From: Vibrio hannami
Lineage (GTDB): Bacteria > Pseudomonadota > Gammaproteobacteria > Enterobacterales > Vibrionaceae
Length of the DNA: 64,000 bases
Direction of reading: 5' to 3'
Assembly (NCBI RefSeq): GCF_029589055.1
Contig: NZ_JARQZP010000003.1
Span: 558,001-622,000 of the forward strand
This document shows positions 1 through 8,272 of this stretch, one piece after another. The position numbers were made by a program, and so were the translations under genes. The notes beneath the pieces were generated by a model. The model saw only the letters and a list, made by a program, of their open reading frames with translations, searched no databases and was not told where the DNA came from. Each line of letters opens with the position of its first letter. Positions within the stretch are counted from its first letter, which is position 1.

Positions 1-182
1 CGTGTATAGGGGGAAGAAATGATGATATCGGCACCAGAAAATGCAGGCAGCTCAGACTGAGACTTTATGAATGGAATACATTCGCGTGTGATAGGTGCGT
101 AGTCTTTTTCTAGTTGTGTCATTTTACGTTCATCGGAGAGTCTATAATCTGGAACGCCATGACGAACAAATACTATTTCCAT
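1..182 (-). CDS. Histidine phosphatase superfamily protein (partial, cut by window start)
   Basis: An open frame starts with ATG at 182 on the minus strand and runs off the left edge, giving 60 codons. The N-terminus reads MEIVFVRHGVPDYR, and the RHG at residues 7-9 is the catalytic phosphohistidine motif of the phosphoglycerate-mutase-like (histidine phosphatase) family. Enzymes of this family remove phosphate from small molecules or proteins through a phosphohistidine intermediate; the substrate cannot be told from a fragment. It lies 163 bp downstream of the Nudix gene on the same strand, so the two may be cotranscribed. The family assignment rests on one short motif plus the general N-terminal pattern. 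Confidence 0.75.
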   Translation of the reverse strand, partial: MEIVFVRHGVPDYRLSDERKMTQLEKDYAPITRECIPFIKSQSELPAFSGADIIISSPYT

Positions 183-345
183 TTAAATTCAATCCATTAC
201 ATTGTTATCGTATCAAACACAAGCTACTGACGTACCGGGGATATGTCAAATACAATAAACATCCGTTTAAACTGAAATTTAAGCCTGTGCAAGGTAAGAC
301 TAACGCATGGTCAAACTGTAAAAGGGGTAAGTTCATTTCATATTT

Positions 346-783
346 TCACGTAATGGATTTAAGTCGTTCACACAATTCCCATAAAGCTATTCGATTTGAA
401 TCGTACTTGAGAAGTTTGCTCGCATCAGATGCCTTACACCAACGGAACTTTGTGTGTTCTGGAGTTAACTTGGGCTCACCCGAAACCTGCACTGAAAATG
501 AGTATTCTGGTATCACATAAGGGTGATCGTTCCATTTTTCATGGCAAGAAAAAAAAACTTTAGGTAGCATACACATAGAATCTAGTTGAGCCCAATCAAT
601 ACCTGTTAACGACGTCTCTTCATATAATTCTCTTTTTGCAGCATCGAACAAAGACTCTTGACCTTCGCCACCGCCACAAATTGCCTGCCATTCACCATTA
701 TCTGTTCGGCAAGCAATCAGGAATAGGGGTTCGGCTATTTCAAATTTATATGGGAATATCAGTACCTGAAATGGTGCTCTCAT
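346..783 (-). CDS. Nudix hydrolase
   Basis: A protein of about 145 residues with a complete Nudix box (G-x5-E-x7-REUxEExGU-like, around residues 37-59, core RELYEET), the Mg-binding loop of enzymes that hydrolyse nucleoside diphosphates linked to another moiety. The substrate is unknown. I place the start at ATG 783, because MRAPFQVLIFPY resembles a normal family N-terminus. In-frame GTG (810) and TTG (813) codons would add about 10 residues, and none of the starts has a convincing ribosome site. The histidine-phosphatase fragment follows on the same strand, which suggests a small phosphate-hydrolysing pair. Confidence 0.85.
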   Translation of the reverse strand: MRAPFQVLIFPYKFEIAEPLFLIACRTDNGEWQAICGGGEGQESLFDAAKRELYEETSLTGIDWAQLDSMCMLPKVFFSCHEKWNDHPYVIPEYSFSVQVSGEPKLTPEHTKFRWCKASDASKLLKYDSNRIALWELCERLKSIT

Positions 784-987
784 CGAATTAGGTTCACTAT
801 TGTTACTCACCAATTGATATTACAGTCATTAGGAAATATTGGGCAATTATCAGATGATATTTTTCACGGTTTTGTTGCGCGAACTCGGAACGGTGCATAA
901 ACGATTTAGGACAACCTGTCAGTTCTGAATACGTCCGGGTTTAGAAGCTGACAGATTGAGTATTAACGAACTTAATTTAGGGGCGCA

Positions 988-2418
988 TCATCTACTATCA
1001 CAATTAATCTTTAGATTTGCTCCTCTGGAAGTAATCACATTTTTGTACCAATGAAATGAGGATTTTTTCTTCCGTTTTAGTGCATCTGCATGGTCAACGT
1101 AAATAAAACCATACTGCTTTTTATAGCCGTTCAGCCAACTGAGTAGATCAATAGCAGACCAGGCATAATATCCTCGGATGTTTACACCAGAATCTATGGC
1201 CTTCTTCACGGCGACAAGATGATCATTGATAAAGTTGATTCTTGGTATGTCGCATACCTCTCCTTCAACGATTGGGTCTTCGTCACCCAAGCCATTTTCA
1301 GTTATGTATATTTTGACGTCGCCGTAATATCTCTTTAGTTGGAGCAAACCACTGACAAAACCCTCTGGAGATATTTCCCATCCCCACTTGGTGTAACGTT
1401 TGTCTGTCATCTTTACGGTTCGATAAACGCCATCAAAGCTTGGGTTCCCGGGAGCACCGGTAGAGTTTTCTCGTGTTGGTTCTATGGAGTCAAATGGTTC
1501 GGTGATCTTTTCAACGCGTATTGGTTGATAGTAGTTCAAGCCTATAAAGTCATTTAGCGGAGCTGCTATTTGCAATTGCTCTAGCTCAGAACTTGTTATG
1601 TCGAGCGTAATACCCTGTGTATCCAACTGTTCTAGTACATACGTTGGATAGTGACCTAGTAGTATTGGGTCATAATACCAATTGATACCAAACTGGTTAG
1701 CATGCATCTCTGCATATTTATTGTCTTCTGTATTGTCTATTGAAAAGGCAGGAGAAAATACGTGGCTGAGACCAATCTCGCCGAATTGTTTGAGCGCTCT
1801 ATACTCAATAACAGTTTTGGCGTGTGCGACAAAAACATTATGTGTTGCTTGAAAGTATTTTTGAGGATCATTCATAATACCTGGTGGATGCGCACCAGTC
1901 AGGTAACCCATTCCGCAAAATACGATAGTTTCATTGAAAGTAATAAAGTGTTTTACACGATCTCCAAATGCTTCAAAGCAAACTTTTGCATAACGTACAA
2001 AAGCATCGATAGTGTTTTTGTTTAACCAACCACCGTCTTTTTCTAAGGGGAGAGGGAGGTCCCAGTGGTAGAGTGTTACGAAAGGGACGATGCCATATTT
2101 TAAACATTCGTCTATCAGATTGTTGTAAAACTGGATACCTTTTTTATTTATTTCACCGGTTCCATTTGGGATGATTCGCGCCCATGAGATTGAAAATCGA
2201 TACGACTCAAGTCCCATCTCTGACATTAATTTGATATCTTCCTTATATCGGTGATAGTGATCCACTGCTACTTCTCCGGTCGTACCTTCGAAGGTTTTTC
2301 CCGGAATTTTTACAAATTCATCCCAGTTAGTAGCACCTTTACCATCTTCAGCTATAGCGCCTTCTACCTGATATGCTGCAGAGGCAGCACCGAAGAAAAA
2401 ATTATTTGAGAATTTCAT
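988..2418 (-). CDS. GH1 6-phospho-beta-glycosidase
   Basis: A 476-residue GH1 beta-glycosidase without signal peptide. The acid/base Glu163 lies in TFNET (usual TFNEP) and the nucleophile Glu374 in ITENG. Near the C-terminus Ser427, Lys434 and Tyr436 have the S-x6-K-x-Y spacing that binds the 6-phosphate in LacG-type phospho-glycosidases, so the substrate is probably a PTS-imported beta-glucoside or galactoside 6-phosphate hydrolysed in the cytoplasm. It is a single leftward gene downstream of two GntR regulators. An ACTATATGGT motif lies about 90 bp upstream of its start, suggesting GntR control. Two other GH1 genes (4361 and 17231) belong to a different subgroup. Confidence 0.93.
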   Translation of the reverse strand: MKFSNNFFFGAASAAYQVEGAIAEDGKGATNWDEFVKIPGKTFEGTTGEVAVDHYHRYKEDIKLMSEMGLESYRFSISWARIIPNGTGEINKKGIQFYNNLIDECLKYGIVPFVTLYHWDLPLPLEKDGGWLNKNTIDAFVRYAKVCFEAFGDRVKHFITFNETIVFCGMGYLTGAHPPGIMNDPQKYFQATHNVFVAHAKTVIEYRALKQFGEIGLSHVFSPAFSIDNTEDNKYAEMHANQFGINWYYDPILLGHYPTYVLEQLDTQGITLDITSSELEQLQIAAPLNDFIGLNYYQPIRVEKITEPFDSIEPTRENSTGAPGNPSFDGVYRTVKMTDKRYTKWGWEISPEGFVSGLLQLKRYYGDVKIYITENGLGDEDPIVEGEVCDIPRINFINDHLVAVKKAIDSGVNIRGYYAWSAIDLLSWLNGYKKQYGFIYVDHADALKRKKKSSFHWYKNVITSRGANLKINCDSR

Positions 2419-2505
2419 ATGCTATCTAACCTTGTATGCTTTGCTGAACATTTGTGAGGGTTGTGTATTCATATTGTATATAAACAATATTTATTCATAG
2501 CTAAT

Positions 2506-2515
2506 ACTATATGGT
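2506..2515. promoter_or_regulatory. Candidate GntR operator upstream of the GH1 gene
   Basis: ACTATATGGT lies about 90 bp upstream of the GH1 start at 2418. The same 10-mer (as ACCATATAGT) overlaps the start of the first gntR gene, and a palindromic version lies before the 4361 operon. Recurrence near genes beside two GntR regulators suggests a shared operator. This is inference from the repeated motif only. Confidence 0.4.
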
Positions 2516-2532
2516 AATAGTGACTTTAGCAC

Positions 2533-2564
2533 AAAAAAATCCTGATGTTTTAGAGTCATCAGGA
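2533..2564 (-). terminator. Rho-independent terminator after the first gntR gene
   Basis: A perfect 8-bp stem (TCCTGATG / CATCAGGA, 2540-2547 with 2557-2564) with a 9-nt loop, followed on the minus strand by seven T residues. It lies just past the stop of the leftward gntR gene ending at 2592 and separates it from the GH1 gene promoter. Confidence 0.85.
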
Positions 2565-2591
2565 ATTTGAATTAAAGGTAACGATATCAGT

Positions 2592-3296
2592 TTACATTTT
2601 GATAAAGTTAGTTGAAAAACTGTAAGTTTCACAAACATGCTTTGAGTTTGAATACTCGAAAATCTCACCGTTATCTAAATAGACGACCTGTTCGACATTC
2701 ACTACTTTATCGCCACTAGAAAGCCTCAGGTGTTTTGCCTCTTCATCAGTTGAGTTTTTAACCGTTATCTCCATCATCGAGCTGTGGATTTTTAAGCCCA
2801 GGTTTTGAGTAATATGCTCATATATAGATGCCTCAATATGCTGTTTTTTTAAGCCAGTAATTACGTTTATCGGCATATAAGTATCTTCAATAGCATAGGG
2901 TTGTTCATCGAGGTGTCGCACACGAATAACGTGATAGAGCATATCTCCCTCTTCACAGTTGAGTCGTTCCGAGAGAAAATCTGTTGCAGGCTCTACAGAG
3001 TAATTGATAACAAAAGTATCTAGTTTTTTCCCCAACGCTTCCGCATTTTCCTTTGTACCGTGAAGATGAGGCCAGTGTTTTTGACTTAGTGGACGTTTGA
3101 CATACGAACCAGAACCACGTTTTCTTACAACGAGACCATCTTTAACAAGGATATCTAGCGCTTTCTTTATTGTTAATTCACTGCAATCGAACTCTTTTGC
3201 TAGAGAAGTACCATCAGGAAGTTTTTGGTTGGATTCATAGTATCCATCATTGATTCTTGACTTGAACGTTTCATATATATCTAGGTACTTAACCAT
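2592..3296 (-). CDS. GntR-family regulator with UTRA domain (copy 1)
   Basis: A 234-residue HutC/FarR-type GntR regulator. An N-terminal winged helix-turn-helix spans about residues 8-68 (LAKEFDCSELTIKKAL, then the RKRGSGSYV wing), followed by a UTRA effector domain over about residues 90-230, which in this family binds small ligands such as sugar phosphates. It is closely similar throughout to the protein encoded at 3432-4172, so the two are a local duplication. It sits between two GH1 genes and probably controls one or both. An ACCATATAGT motif overlaps its start codon, which would allow autoregulation. A good terminator follows it. Confidence 0.93.
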   Translation of the reverse strand: MVKYLDIYETFKSRINDGYYESNQKLPDGTSLAKEFDCSELTIKKALDILVKDGLVVRKRGSGSYVKRPLSQKHWPHLHGTKENAEALGKKLDTFVINYSVEPATDFLSERLNCEEGDMLYHVIRVRHLDEQPYAIEDTYMPINVITGLKKQHIEASIYEHITQNLGLKIHSSMMEITVKNSTDEEAKHLRLSSGDKVVNVEQVVYLDNGEIFEYSNSKHVCETYSFSTNFIKM

Positions 3297-3301
3297 ATAG
3301 T
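3292..3301. promoter_or_regulatory. Candidate GntR operator overlapping the gntR start codon
   Basis: ACCATATAGT covers the ATG of the first gntR gene (read ACTATATGGT on the coding strand). The same 10-mer occurs at 2506-2515 before the GH1 gene. Overlap with a start codon may be partly coincidental. Confidence 0.3.
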
Positions 3302-3431
3302 ATCCAATGCAGTTTAAATAATAGTTTCTCTAATTCAGATCTACGCATAGTAACACAATTGATATAACTTTGACTAAGTAACAATATAGTTTTGTGGTGT
3401 CTATCTTTGGCCTCGTGTGAACTGATTTCAA

Positions 3432-4172
3432 TCATTCATCTTCAAGCGCTTTGTTTTTTATATAGTTGGTTTTGAAAGTGAATCCTTTGGAAAGGTGTGT
3501 AATTGTCGCGTATTCGAGTACATCGCCACTGTCTAGGAATACTTCTTGTGTAACTTGTACCAACGGCTCCATTATAGGTACATTTAAATATTGTGAGAAC
3601 ACTTCATCAGCTAGAATAACCTGTAATGCGATATCTGAGCTGTGGATATTGAGTTTTAACTCTTGTGTCAAATAGCGATAGATAGATGTTTCCGCATGCA
3701 TTTTTTTAAGACCAGGGATTTTGCAGATCGGCATGTAAGTCTCTTCAAACGTTGTTGGGGTATCATTAATGATCCTAATTCGTTGGATCTTATACACTAA
3801 GTCATCGGTTTCTATGTTCAGAGCACTAGCAATCACTTTAGTTGGTGAGGTTACTTCATAACAAACTAGTTTGGTTTCTAAATTTTGACCACACCTTTCG
3901 ACGTTAGTAGTTGTACCAAACAAGTGCGTAAACTCCGTATCACCATGGCAAAATTTTGTTTCACAGGGCTTGTTCTTAATGAACGACCCTGATCCACGCT
4001 TGCGAATGACTAAACCTTCTTTAACAAGTAAGTCCAGCGCTTTTTTTATCGTAGCTTCACTACAAAGGTATTGACTCGCCAAACTTATGCCGTCGGGTAG
4101 TTTGCCACTTTCTCCAAATCGATTGTTTAAAATCATACTTTTAATGTCTTGATATATGGATACGTATTTCAT
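3432..4172 (-). CDS. GntR-family regulator with UTRA domain (copy 2)
   Basis: A 246-residue paralogue of the preceding regulator, with the same N-terminal winged helix (LASQYLCSEATIKKALDLL, wing RKRGSGSFI) and C-terminal UTRA fold. It is divergent from the eight-gene GH1 operon starting at 4361; the 188-bp interval contains a palindrome AAAACCATATGGTTTT. The arrangement suggests it controls that operon, with an intermediate of the imported glycoside as likely effector. Both copies keep the DNA-reading helix almost unchanged, so cross-talk between them is plausible. Confidence 0.93.
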   Translation of the reverse strand: MKYVSIYQDIKSMILNNRFGESGKLPDGISLASQYLCSEATIKKALDLLVKEGLVIRKRGSGSFIKNKPCETKFCHGDTEFTHLFGTTTNVERCGQNLETKLVCYEVTSPTKVIASALNIETDDLVYKIQRIRIINDTPTTFEETYMPICKIPGLKKMHAETSIYRYLTQELKLNIHSSDIALQVILADEVFSQYLNVPIMEPLVQVTQEVFLDSGDVLEYATITHLSKGFTFKTNYIKNKALEDE

Positions 4173-4232
4173 AGTAGAGTTATTTTGTTAAACATTACCG
4201 TGAAGATATTAAAACAAGGCGGTATATAATAC

Positions 4233-4248
4233 AAAACCATATGGTTTT
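4233..4248. promoter_or_regulatory. Palindromic operator candidate before the GH1 catabolic operon
   Basis: AAAACCATATGGTTTT is a perfect 16-bp palindrome in the divergent interval between the second gntR gene and the GH1 operon. Its core ACCATATGGT is the symmetric form of the ACCATATAGT sequence seen at 2506 and 3292. GntR/HutC regulators usually bind short palindromes of this size, so this is a reasonable operator candidate. Confidence 0.5.
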
Positions 4249-4360
4249 TATGATCTGTGTCTTAGTTTTAAGCAAACATGCTTCGTTTTTTTTAGAAGGC
4301 GTTTTAATGGCGCCAAGTTCAAAACACGCAATTATGTGTAAGCATTGAAGGATTCGAGGT

Positions 4361-5743
4361 ATGACATTTAAAAAGTTTCCAGAAGGTTTCTGGTGGGGTT
4401 CTGCGACATCAGGGCCGCAGTCTGAAGGCGCAGCTTTAAAAGATGGTAAGTCTGCAAACATTTGGGATCTATGGTTTCAACAACAGCCAGAGTGTTTCCA
4501 TAATCAAGTTGGTCCACAAGACACTTCAACTTTCTATGAGAATTGGAAAGATGATATTGCTTTAATGAAGGAGATTGGTCACAACAGTTTTCGTACATCT
4601 ATTCAATGGAGCCGCTTAATTCCTGATGGGACTGGAGAAGTGAACCCAAAGGCAGTTGAGTTTTATAGCAACGTTATAGACGAACTTCTTCGCTATGAAA
4701 TTGAACCGTTTATCAATTTATACCATTTCGATATGCCAGTTTGTATGCAAGAACTTGGTGGGTGGGAAAGCAGAGAGGTTGTTGATGCTTTTGCACGCTA
4801 TGCAAAAATTTGTTTCGAGCTGTTTGGAGATAGGGTATCTAAATGGTTCACATTTAATGAGCCGATCGTGCCGGTTAAGCAGGGTTACGTATATGCCAAT
4901 CACTACCCTCAACAGCACGATTTCAAAAAGGCGGCGACGGTAGCTCATCATACTTTGCTGGCCCATTCAAAGGCAGTGGTAGAGTTCCGCAAACTGGGCT
5001 TAGATAGTGAAATAGGAATCATTCTAAATCTTACGCCGGCTTATGCCCGTTCAGAATTGGCGGCAGACCAGGAAGCGGCTAACATCGTTGATCTTTTCTT
5101 CAACCGCTCTTTCCTCGACCCGGTAACGTTAGGGCACTACCCACAACCACTACTCGATTTACTTTCTGAGCATGATCAATTGCCAAAATGTGACCCAGAA
5201 GACGAGGCACTAATTAAGCAAGGAGTGGTTGATATTTTGGGAGTGAACTATTACGAGCCACGACGTGTTCAGGCGAAGTTACATCTGGTAAATCCAAAAG
5301 CACCATTTATGCCAGAACGGTTCTATGACCCTTATGTTAAACCCGGTCGAAAGATGAACGTTCACCGTGGATGGGAAATATATGAGAAAGGCATCTATGA
5401 CATTCTGACGAACCTAAAAGAAAACTACGGAAATATTCCGTGCTTTATCTCAGAAAACGGCATGGGTGTAGAAGGTGAAGATAGATTCTTAGTAGATGGA
5501 CAAATACAAGATGACTACAGAATTGATTTTATAAAAGGTCATTTAGATTATATTCACCAGGCAATCGAAGAGGGTTGCAACTGTATGGGTTACCATCTCT
5601 GGACCTTCATTGATTGTTGGTCTTGGATCAACTCGTACAAGAACCGATATGGGTTCATCTCACTAGATCTAGCTACTCAAAGGAAAACCGTCAAAAAATC
5701 AGGTGAATGGATTAAGCAGGTTTCTGAAGTTAACGGCTATTAA
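4361..5743 (+). CDS. GH1 beta-glycosidase, first gene of the catabolic operon
   Basis: A 460-residue GH1 enzyme without signal peptide, acid/base Glu167 (TFNEP) and nucleophile Glu365 (SENG). Around the phosphate-binding site it has Ser421 and Tyr430, but the usual Lys is Asn428 with a Lys one residue earlier (YKNRYG). It therefore differs from classical 6-phospho-glycosidases and from plain beta-glucosidases, which carry a Glu where this has Asn424. It is close to the broken GH1 gene at 17231. It opens an operon with 20 bp to the next gene; no transporter is encoded in the operon. Confidence 0.93.
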   Translation: MTFKKFPEGFWWGSATSGPQSEGAALKDGKSANIWDLWFQQQPECFHNQVGPQDTSTFYENWKDDIALMKEIGHNSFRTSIQWSRLIPDGTGEVNPKAVEFYSNVIDELLRYEIEPFINLYHFDMPVCMQELGGWESREVVDAFARYAKICFELFGDRVSKWFTFNEPIVPVKQGYVYANHYPQQHDFKKAATVAHHTLLAHSKAVVEFRKLGLDSEIGIILNLTPAYARSELAADQEAANIVDLFFNRSFLDPVTLGHYPQPLLDLLSEHDQLPKCDPEDEALIKQGVVDILGVNYYEPRRVQAKLHLVNPKAPFMPERFYDPYVKPGRKMNVHRGWEIYEKGIYDILTNLKENYGNIPCFISENGMGVEGEDRFLVDGQIQDDYRIDFIKGHLDYIHQAIEEGCNCMGYHLWTFIDCWSWINSYKNRYGFISLDLATQRKTVKKSGEWIKQVSEVNGY

Positions 5744-5763
5744 GTATTTAGTGAGGACAAAAG

Positions 5764-6741
5764 ATGAATTATAAAACTATTGGAGACTTAAAAGTCTCGG
5801 CTCTGGGTGTTGGATGTTGGGCAATGGGTGGTACCTGGAATAATATCCTTGAGATTGATTCCCTCGACACAGTACATAAAGCCTTAGATTTAGGCATTAA
5901 CTTTTTTGATACAGCACCTATTTATGGCAAAGGTCACTCTGAGACTGTGATGGGTAAAGCTTTGAAAGGCATTCCCCGCGACAAAGTGGTTATTGCTACT
6001 AAATGTGGTTTACCCTGGCATCCGGAAACGCGTAAATCACGTAAAGATCTTTCTGCAGAAAGTATTTTCAAAGAAATTGACGACTCGTTAAGGCGCCTAA
6101 GAGTCGATCATATCGACCTTTATCAAGTGCACTGGCCAGACCCTAATACACCTATTCAGGAAACGGCTGAAGCTCTAAAAGAAATTCAGAAGCAGGGTAA
6201 GGTACGTCATATTGGTGTGTCCAACTATTCATTAGATATGACTCGAGAGATGATGAAAACGGTTGAGGTTGTTTCATTCCAAGGGCTATACAACCTCATA
6301 GAGCAGAATCCAGAGCACTATCATAACATTCCGTTGGAGTACCGAGCTCGCGAAGAGGTGTTGCCATTTTGCCGAACAAATAACATGAAATATGTTCCAT
6401 ACAGCCCACTAATGCAGGGGCTATTAACTGGAGCGTTCAATGAGAAAAATAACTTCGACGAAAATGATGACCGAAAAGCCAATCCCAAATTAAATGGCGA
6501 AGCGTTCAAAGTGTATTATGAATGCGCTCAAAAACTGAAAAGCCTTGCGAGTCAGTACGACGTTTCTTTGGCTCACCTAGCCATTCAGTGGTTGGTAGCG
6601 CAAGACGACGTTGGTCCAGTTATTGCCGGGGCTCATCACCCTTCACATGTTATGCATAATGTCGAGTTTGCAAGTAAGGTTCTTCCCGAAGAAGCTTTGC
6701 GTAAGGCTGAAAATATTGTCTTAGAATCAGGGGTTTCATAG
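5764..6741 (+). CDS. Aldo/keto reductase
   Basis: A 325-residue (alpha/beta)8 aldo/keto reductase with the full catalytic tetrad Asp49, Tyr54 (DTAPIYG), Lys80 and His123. Such enzymes interconvert aldehydes or ketones and alcohols with NAD(P)H. Its length and pattern fit the group of sugar/polyol dehydrogenase-like AKRs. Second gene of the GH1 operon, it could oxidise or reduce the released sugar or aglycone. A strong hairpin terminator directly follows, so genes further downstream may be expressed at a lower level or from their own promoter. Confidence 0.92.
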   Translation: MNYKTIGDLKVSALGVGCWAMGGTWNNILEIDSLDTVHKALDLGINFFDTAPIYGKGHSETVMGKALKGIPRDKVVIATKCGLPWHPETRKSRKDLSAESIFKEIDDSLRRLRVDHIDLYQVHWPDPNTPIQETAEALKEIQKQGKVRHIGVSNYSLDMTREMMKTVEVVSFQGLYNLIEQNPEHYHNIPLEYRAREEVLPFCRTNNMKYVPYSPLMQGLLTGAFNEKNNFDENDDRKANPKLNGEAFKVYYECAQKLKSLASQYDVSLAHLAIQWLVAQDDVGPVIAGAHHPSHVMHNVEFASKVLPEEALRKAENIVLESGVS

Positions 6742-6749
6742 TCCCTTTT

Positions 6750-6785
6750 GGAGCATGCTGATAAAGCCCGGCATGCTCCCTTTTT
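6750..6785 (+). terminator. Rho-independent terminator inside the GH1 operon
   Basis: A perfect 9-bp stem (GGAGCATGC / GCATGCTCC) with a 12-nt loop followed by CTTTTT, right after the first aldo/keto reductase. It splits the cluster into a two-gene front part and a six-gene rear part and probably lowers read-through. Confidence 0.85.
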
Positions 6786-6837
6786 ACAAGCTGCAATTCG
6801 GTAAATAAGTAAAAATACATCTACTACGGAGCTATAG

Positions 6838-7509
6838 ATGACCCCCGTAAAGTTTAAAGCAGTCTTATTTGATTTAGATGGGACACTGATTGATTCACAT
6901 GCCTCGGTGGAACGTGCTTGGCGCAAGTGGAGTACGTACAACGGCATTGATTTTAACGATGCTAACAGAGTTCTACATGGACGCCCTGCTGGTGAAACAA
7001 TGAGATTGCTTCTCCCTGATGCTTCAGAAGAAGAGATCCAACTGCAAAAGCAGAGGCATGAGCTCGCGGAAAGTAAAGATGTTGAAGATACCAAACTAAT
7101 TCCTGGTGCCAAAGAGTTAATCGAGACCCTGACAAGGTTCGATATCCCTTGGGCAATAGTAACATCGGGAGCTTACATCATCGCGAGTGCAAGAATACGT
7201 GCAGCAGGCCTGCCGGTGCCTGAGGTATTCATAACGCCTGAAAAAGTGACTAAGGGTAAACCTGATCCTGAACCTTTTCTGCTAGGCGCGGAGTTACTAG
7301 GTGTAAGCGCAGAAGATTGCGTGGTATTTGAGGACTCGCATGCGGGTTTAATTTCAGGTGAAGCTGCCATGTGTCGTTTAGTTGGAGTACTTAGCCAATA
7401 TTCAGCCGAGCAACTTCCAAAAGCTGATTGTTATGTGAAAGAGTTAAGCGAGTTGATAGTCACCCCGAGCGAAGATGGTTACTACGAACTAGAGCCAAAC
7501 ATTATATAA
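6838..7509 (+). CDS. HAD-superfamily sugar-phosphate phosphatase
   Basis: A 223-residue HAD subfamily IA phosphatase. Motif I is DLDGT (nucleophile Asp12, Asp14), motif II lies in VTSG, motif III in KGKPDPEPF and motif IV in EDSHAG. The helical cap after motif I resembles beta-phosphoglucomutase-like and 2-deoxyglucose-6-phosphatase-like enzymes, which act on sugar phosphates. It begins the rear half of the operon and is 16 bp from the DeoC-like gene. In this context it may remove phosphate from a dead-end or intermediate sugar phosphate. Substrate unknown. Confidence 0.88.
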   Translation: MTPVKFKAVLFDLDGTLIDSHASVERAWRKWSTYNGIDFNDANRVLHGRPAGETMRLLLPDASEEEIQLQKQRHELAESKDVEDTKLIPGAKELIETLTRFDIPWAIVTSGAYIIASARIRAAGLPVPEVFITPEKVTKGKPDPEPFLLGAELLGVSAEDCVVFEDSHAGLISGEAAMCRLVGVLSQYSAEQLPKADCYVKELSELIVTPSEDGYYELEPNII

Positions 7510-7525
7510 ACTAAAGGATTTAAAA

Positions 7526-8230
7526 ATGAATAATGTATGTAAAAACTTAGCCCGAATGATTGATTTGAGTGCGGTTCAGGCTCAAAACACAAAAGAAGAC
7601 ATTCTGGCATGCGCAGAAGTGGCAAAAAAATATAATATTATATCTATTCATGTACTTCCGAACTGGACATCTTTTTTACGCGAACAGATAAAAGATTACC
7701 CAGAAATATTGATTGGTGGACCAGTTGGCTTCCCATCAGGTGGAGTAGCGACTTCTACTAAGGTAGCTGAGATACATCAACTTATCGCTGATGGTGCGAG
7801 TGAAGTAGATATGGTCGTGAACGTCGGGCGTGTACTATCGGGTGATTTTGACTACGTAAGAAAAGAACTAGAAGCGGCTGTTCATGCAGCTCACCCGGTC
7901 GAAGCGAAGACCATCCTGGAAACACATTACCTAAATGAAGAACAAATTAGGAAAGTATGTGATATTGCGGTGGAAAGTGGTATGGCGTGGATAAAAACGG
8001 CAACAGGATGGACGCCTTCAGGAGCAACTGTAGAAAACATTTCCATTATCGCAGATCAGCTAGACGGGAAAATTGGAATTAAAGCCTCGGGCGGAATACG
8101 TTCCCTTGAACTGATTAAAGAGCTTTACTCATTGGGTGTAAGACGTTTTGGTTTAAGCATTGGTACAACAAAAACAGTTCTCGAGCAATTAGAAGCTCAA
8201 CCTGAACTGTTTTCTGAGCTTGATTTTTAG
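7526..8230 (+). CDS. DeoC-family (deoxyribose-phosphate aldolase-like) class I aldolase
   Basis: A 234-residue class I aldolase of the DeoC family. The Schiff-base Lys157 lies in KTATGWTP (canonical KTSTG), the second conserved Lys in IGIKASGGI, and the conserved EVDMVxN stretch carries the proton-relay Asp. The first strand, IHVLPNW, departs from the usual VCVNP, so the substrate may differ from 2-deoxyribose 5-phosphate. It lies between a HAD phosphatase and an FGGY kinase with no other deo genes nearby, which points to cleavage of a phosphorylated (deoxy)ketose or aldose made by the neighbouring kinase rather than nucleoside salvage. Confidence 0.88.
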   Translation: MNNVCKNLARMIDLSAVQAQNTKEDILACAEVAKKYNIISIHVLPNWTSFLREQIKDYPEILIGGPVGFPSGGVATSTKVAEIHQLIADGASEVDMVVNVGRVLSGDFDYVRKELEAAVHAAHPVEAKTILETHYLNEEQIRKVCDIAVESGMAWIKTATGWTPSGATVENISIIADQLDGKIGIKASGGIRSLELIKELYSLGVRRFGLSIGTTKTVLEQLEAQPELFSELDF

Positions 8231-8272
8231 TCAACAACTTCAAGGAACTCAACAAACCAAATAGGCGATCGC

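Noticed and set aside
95..520. A 141-codon rightward open frame
   Set aside because: It overlaps the histidine-phosphatase fragment and the Nudix gene on the other strand, both with clear family motifs. It has no recognisable features.
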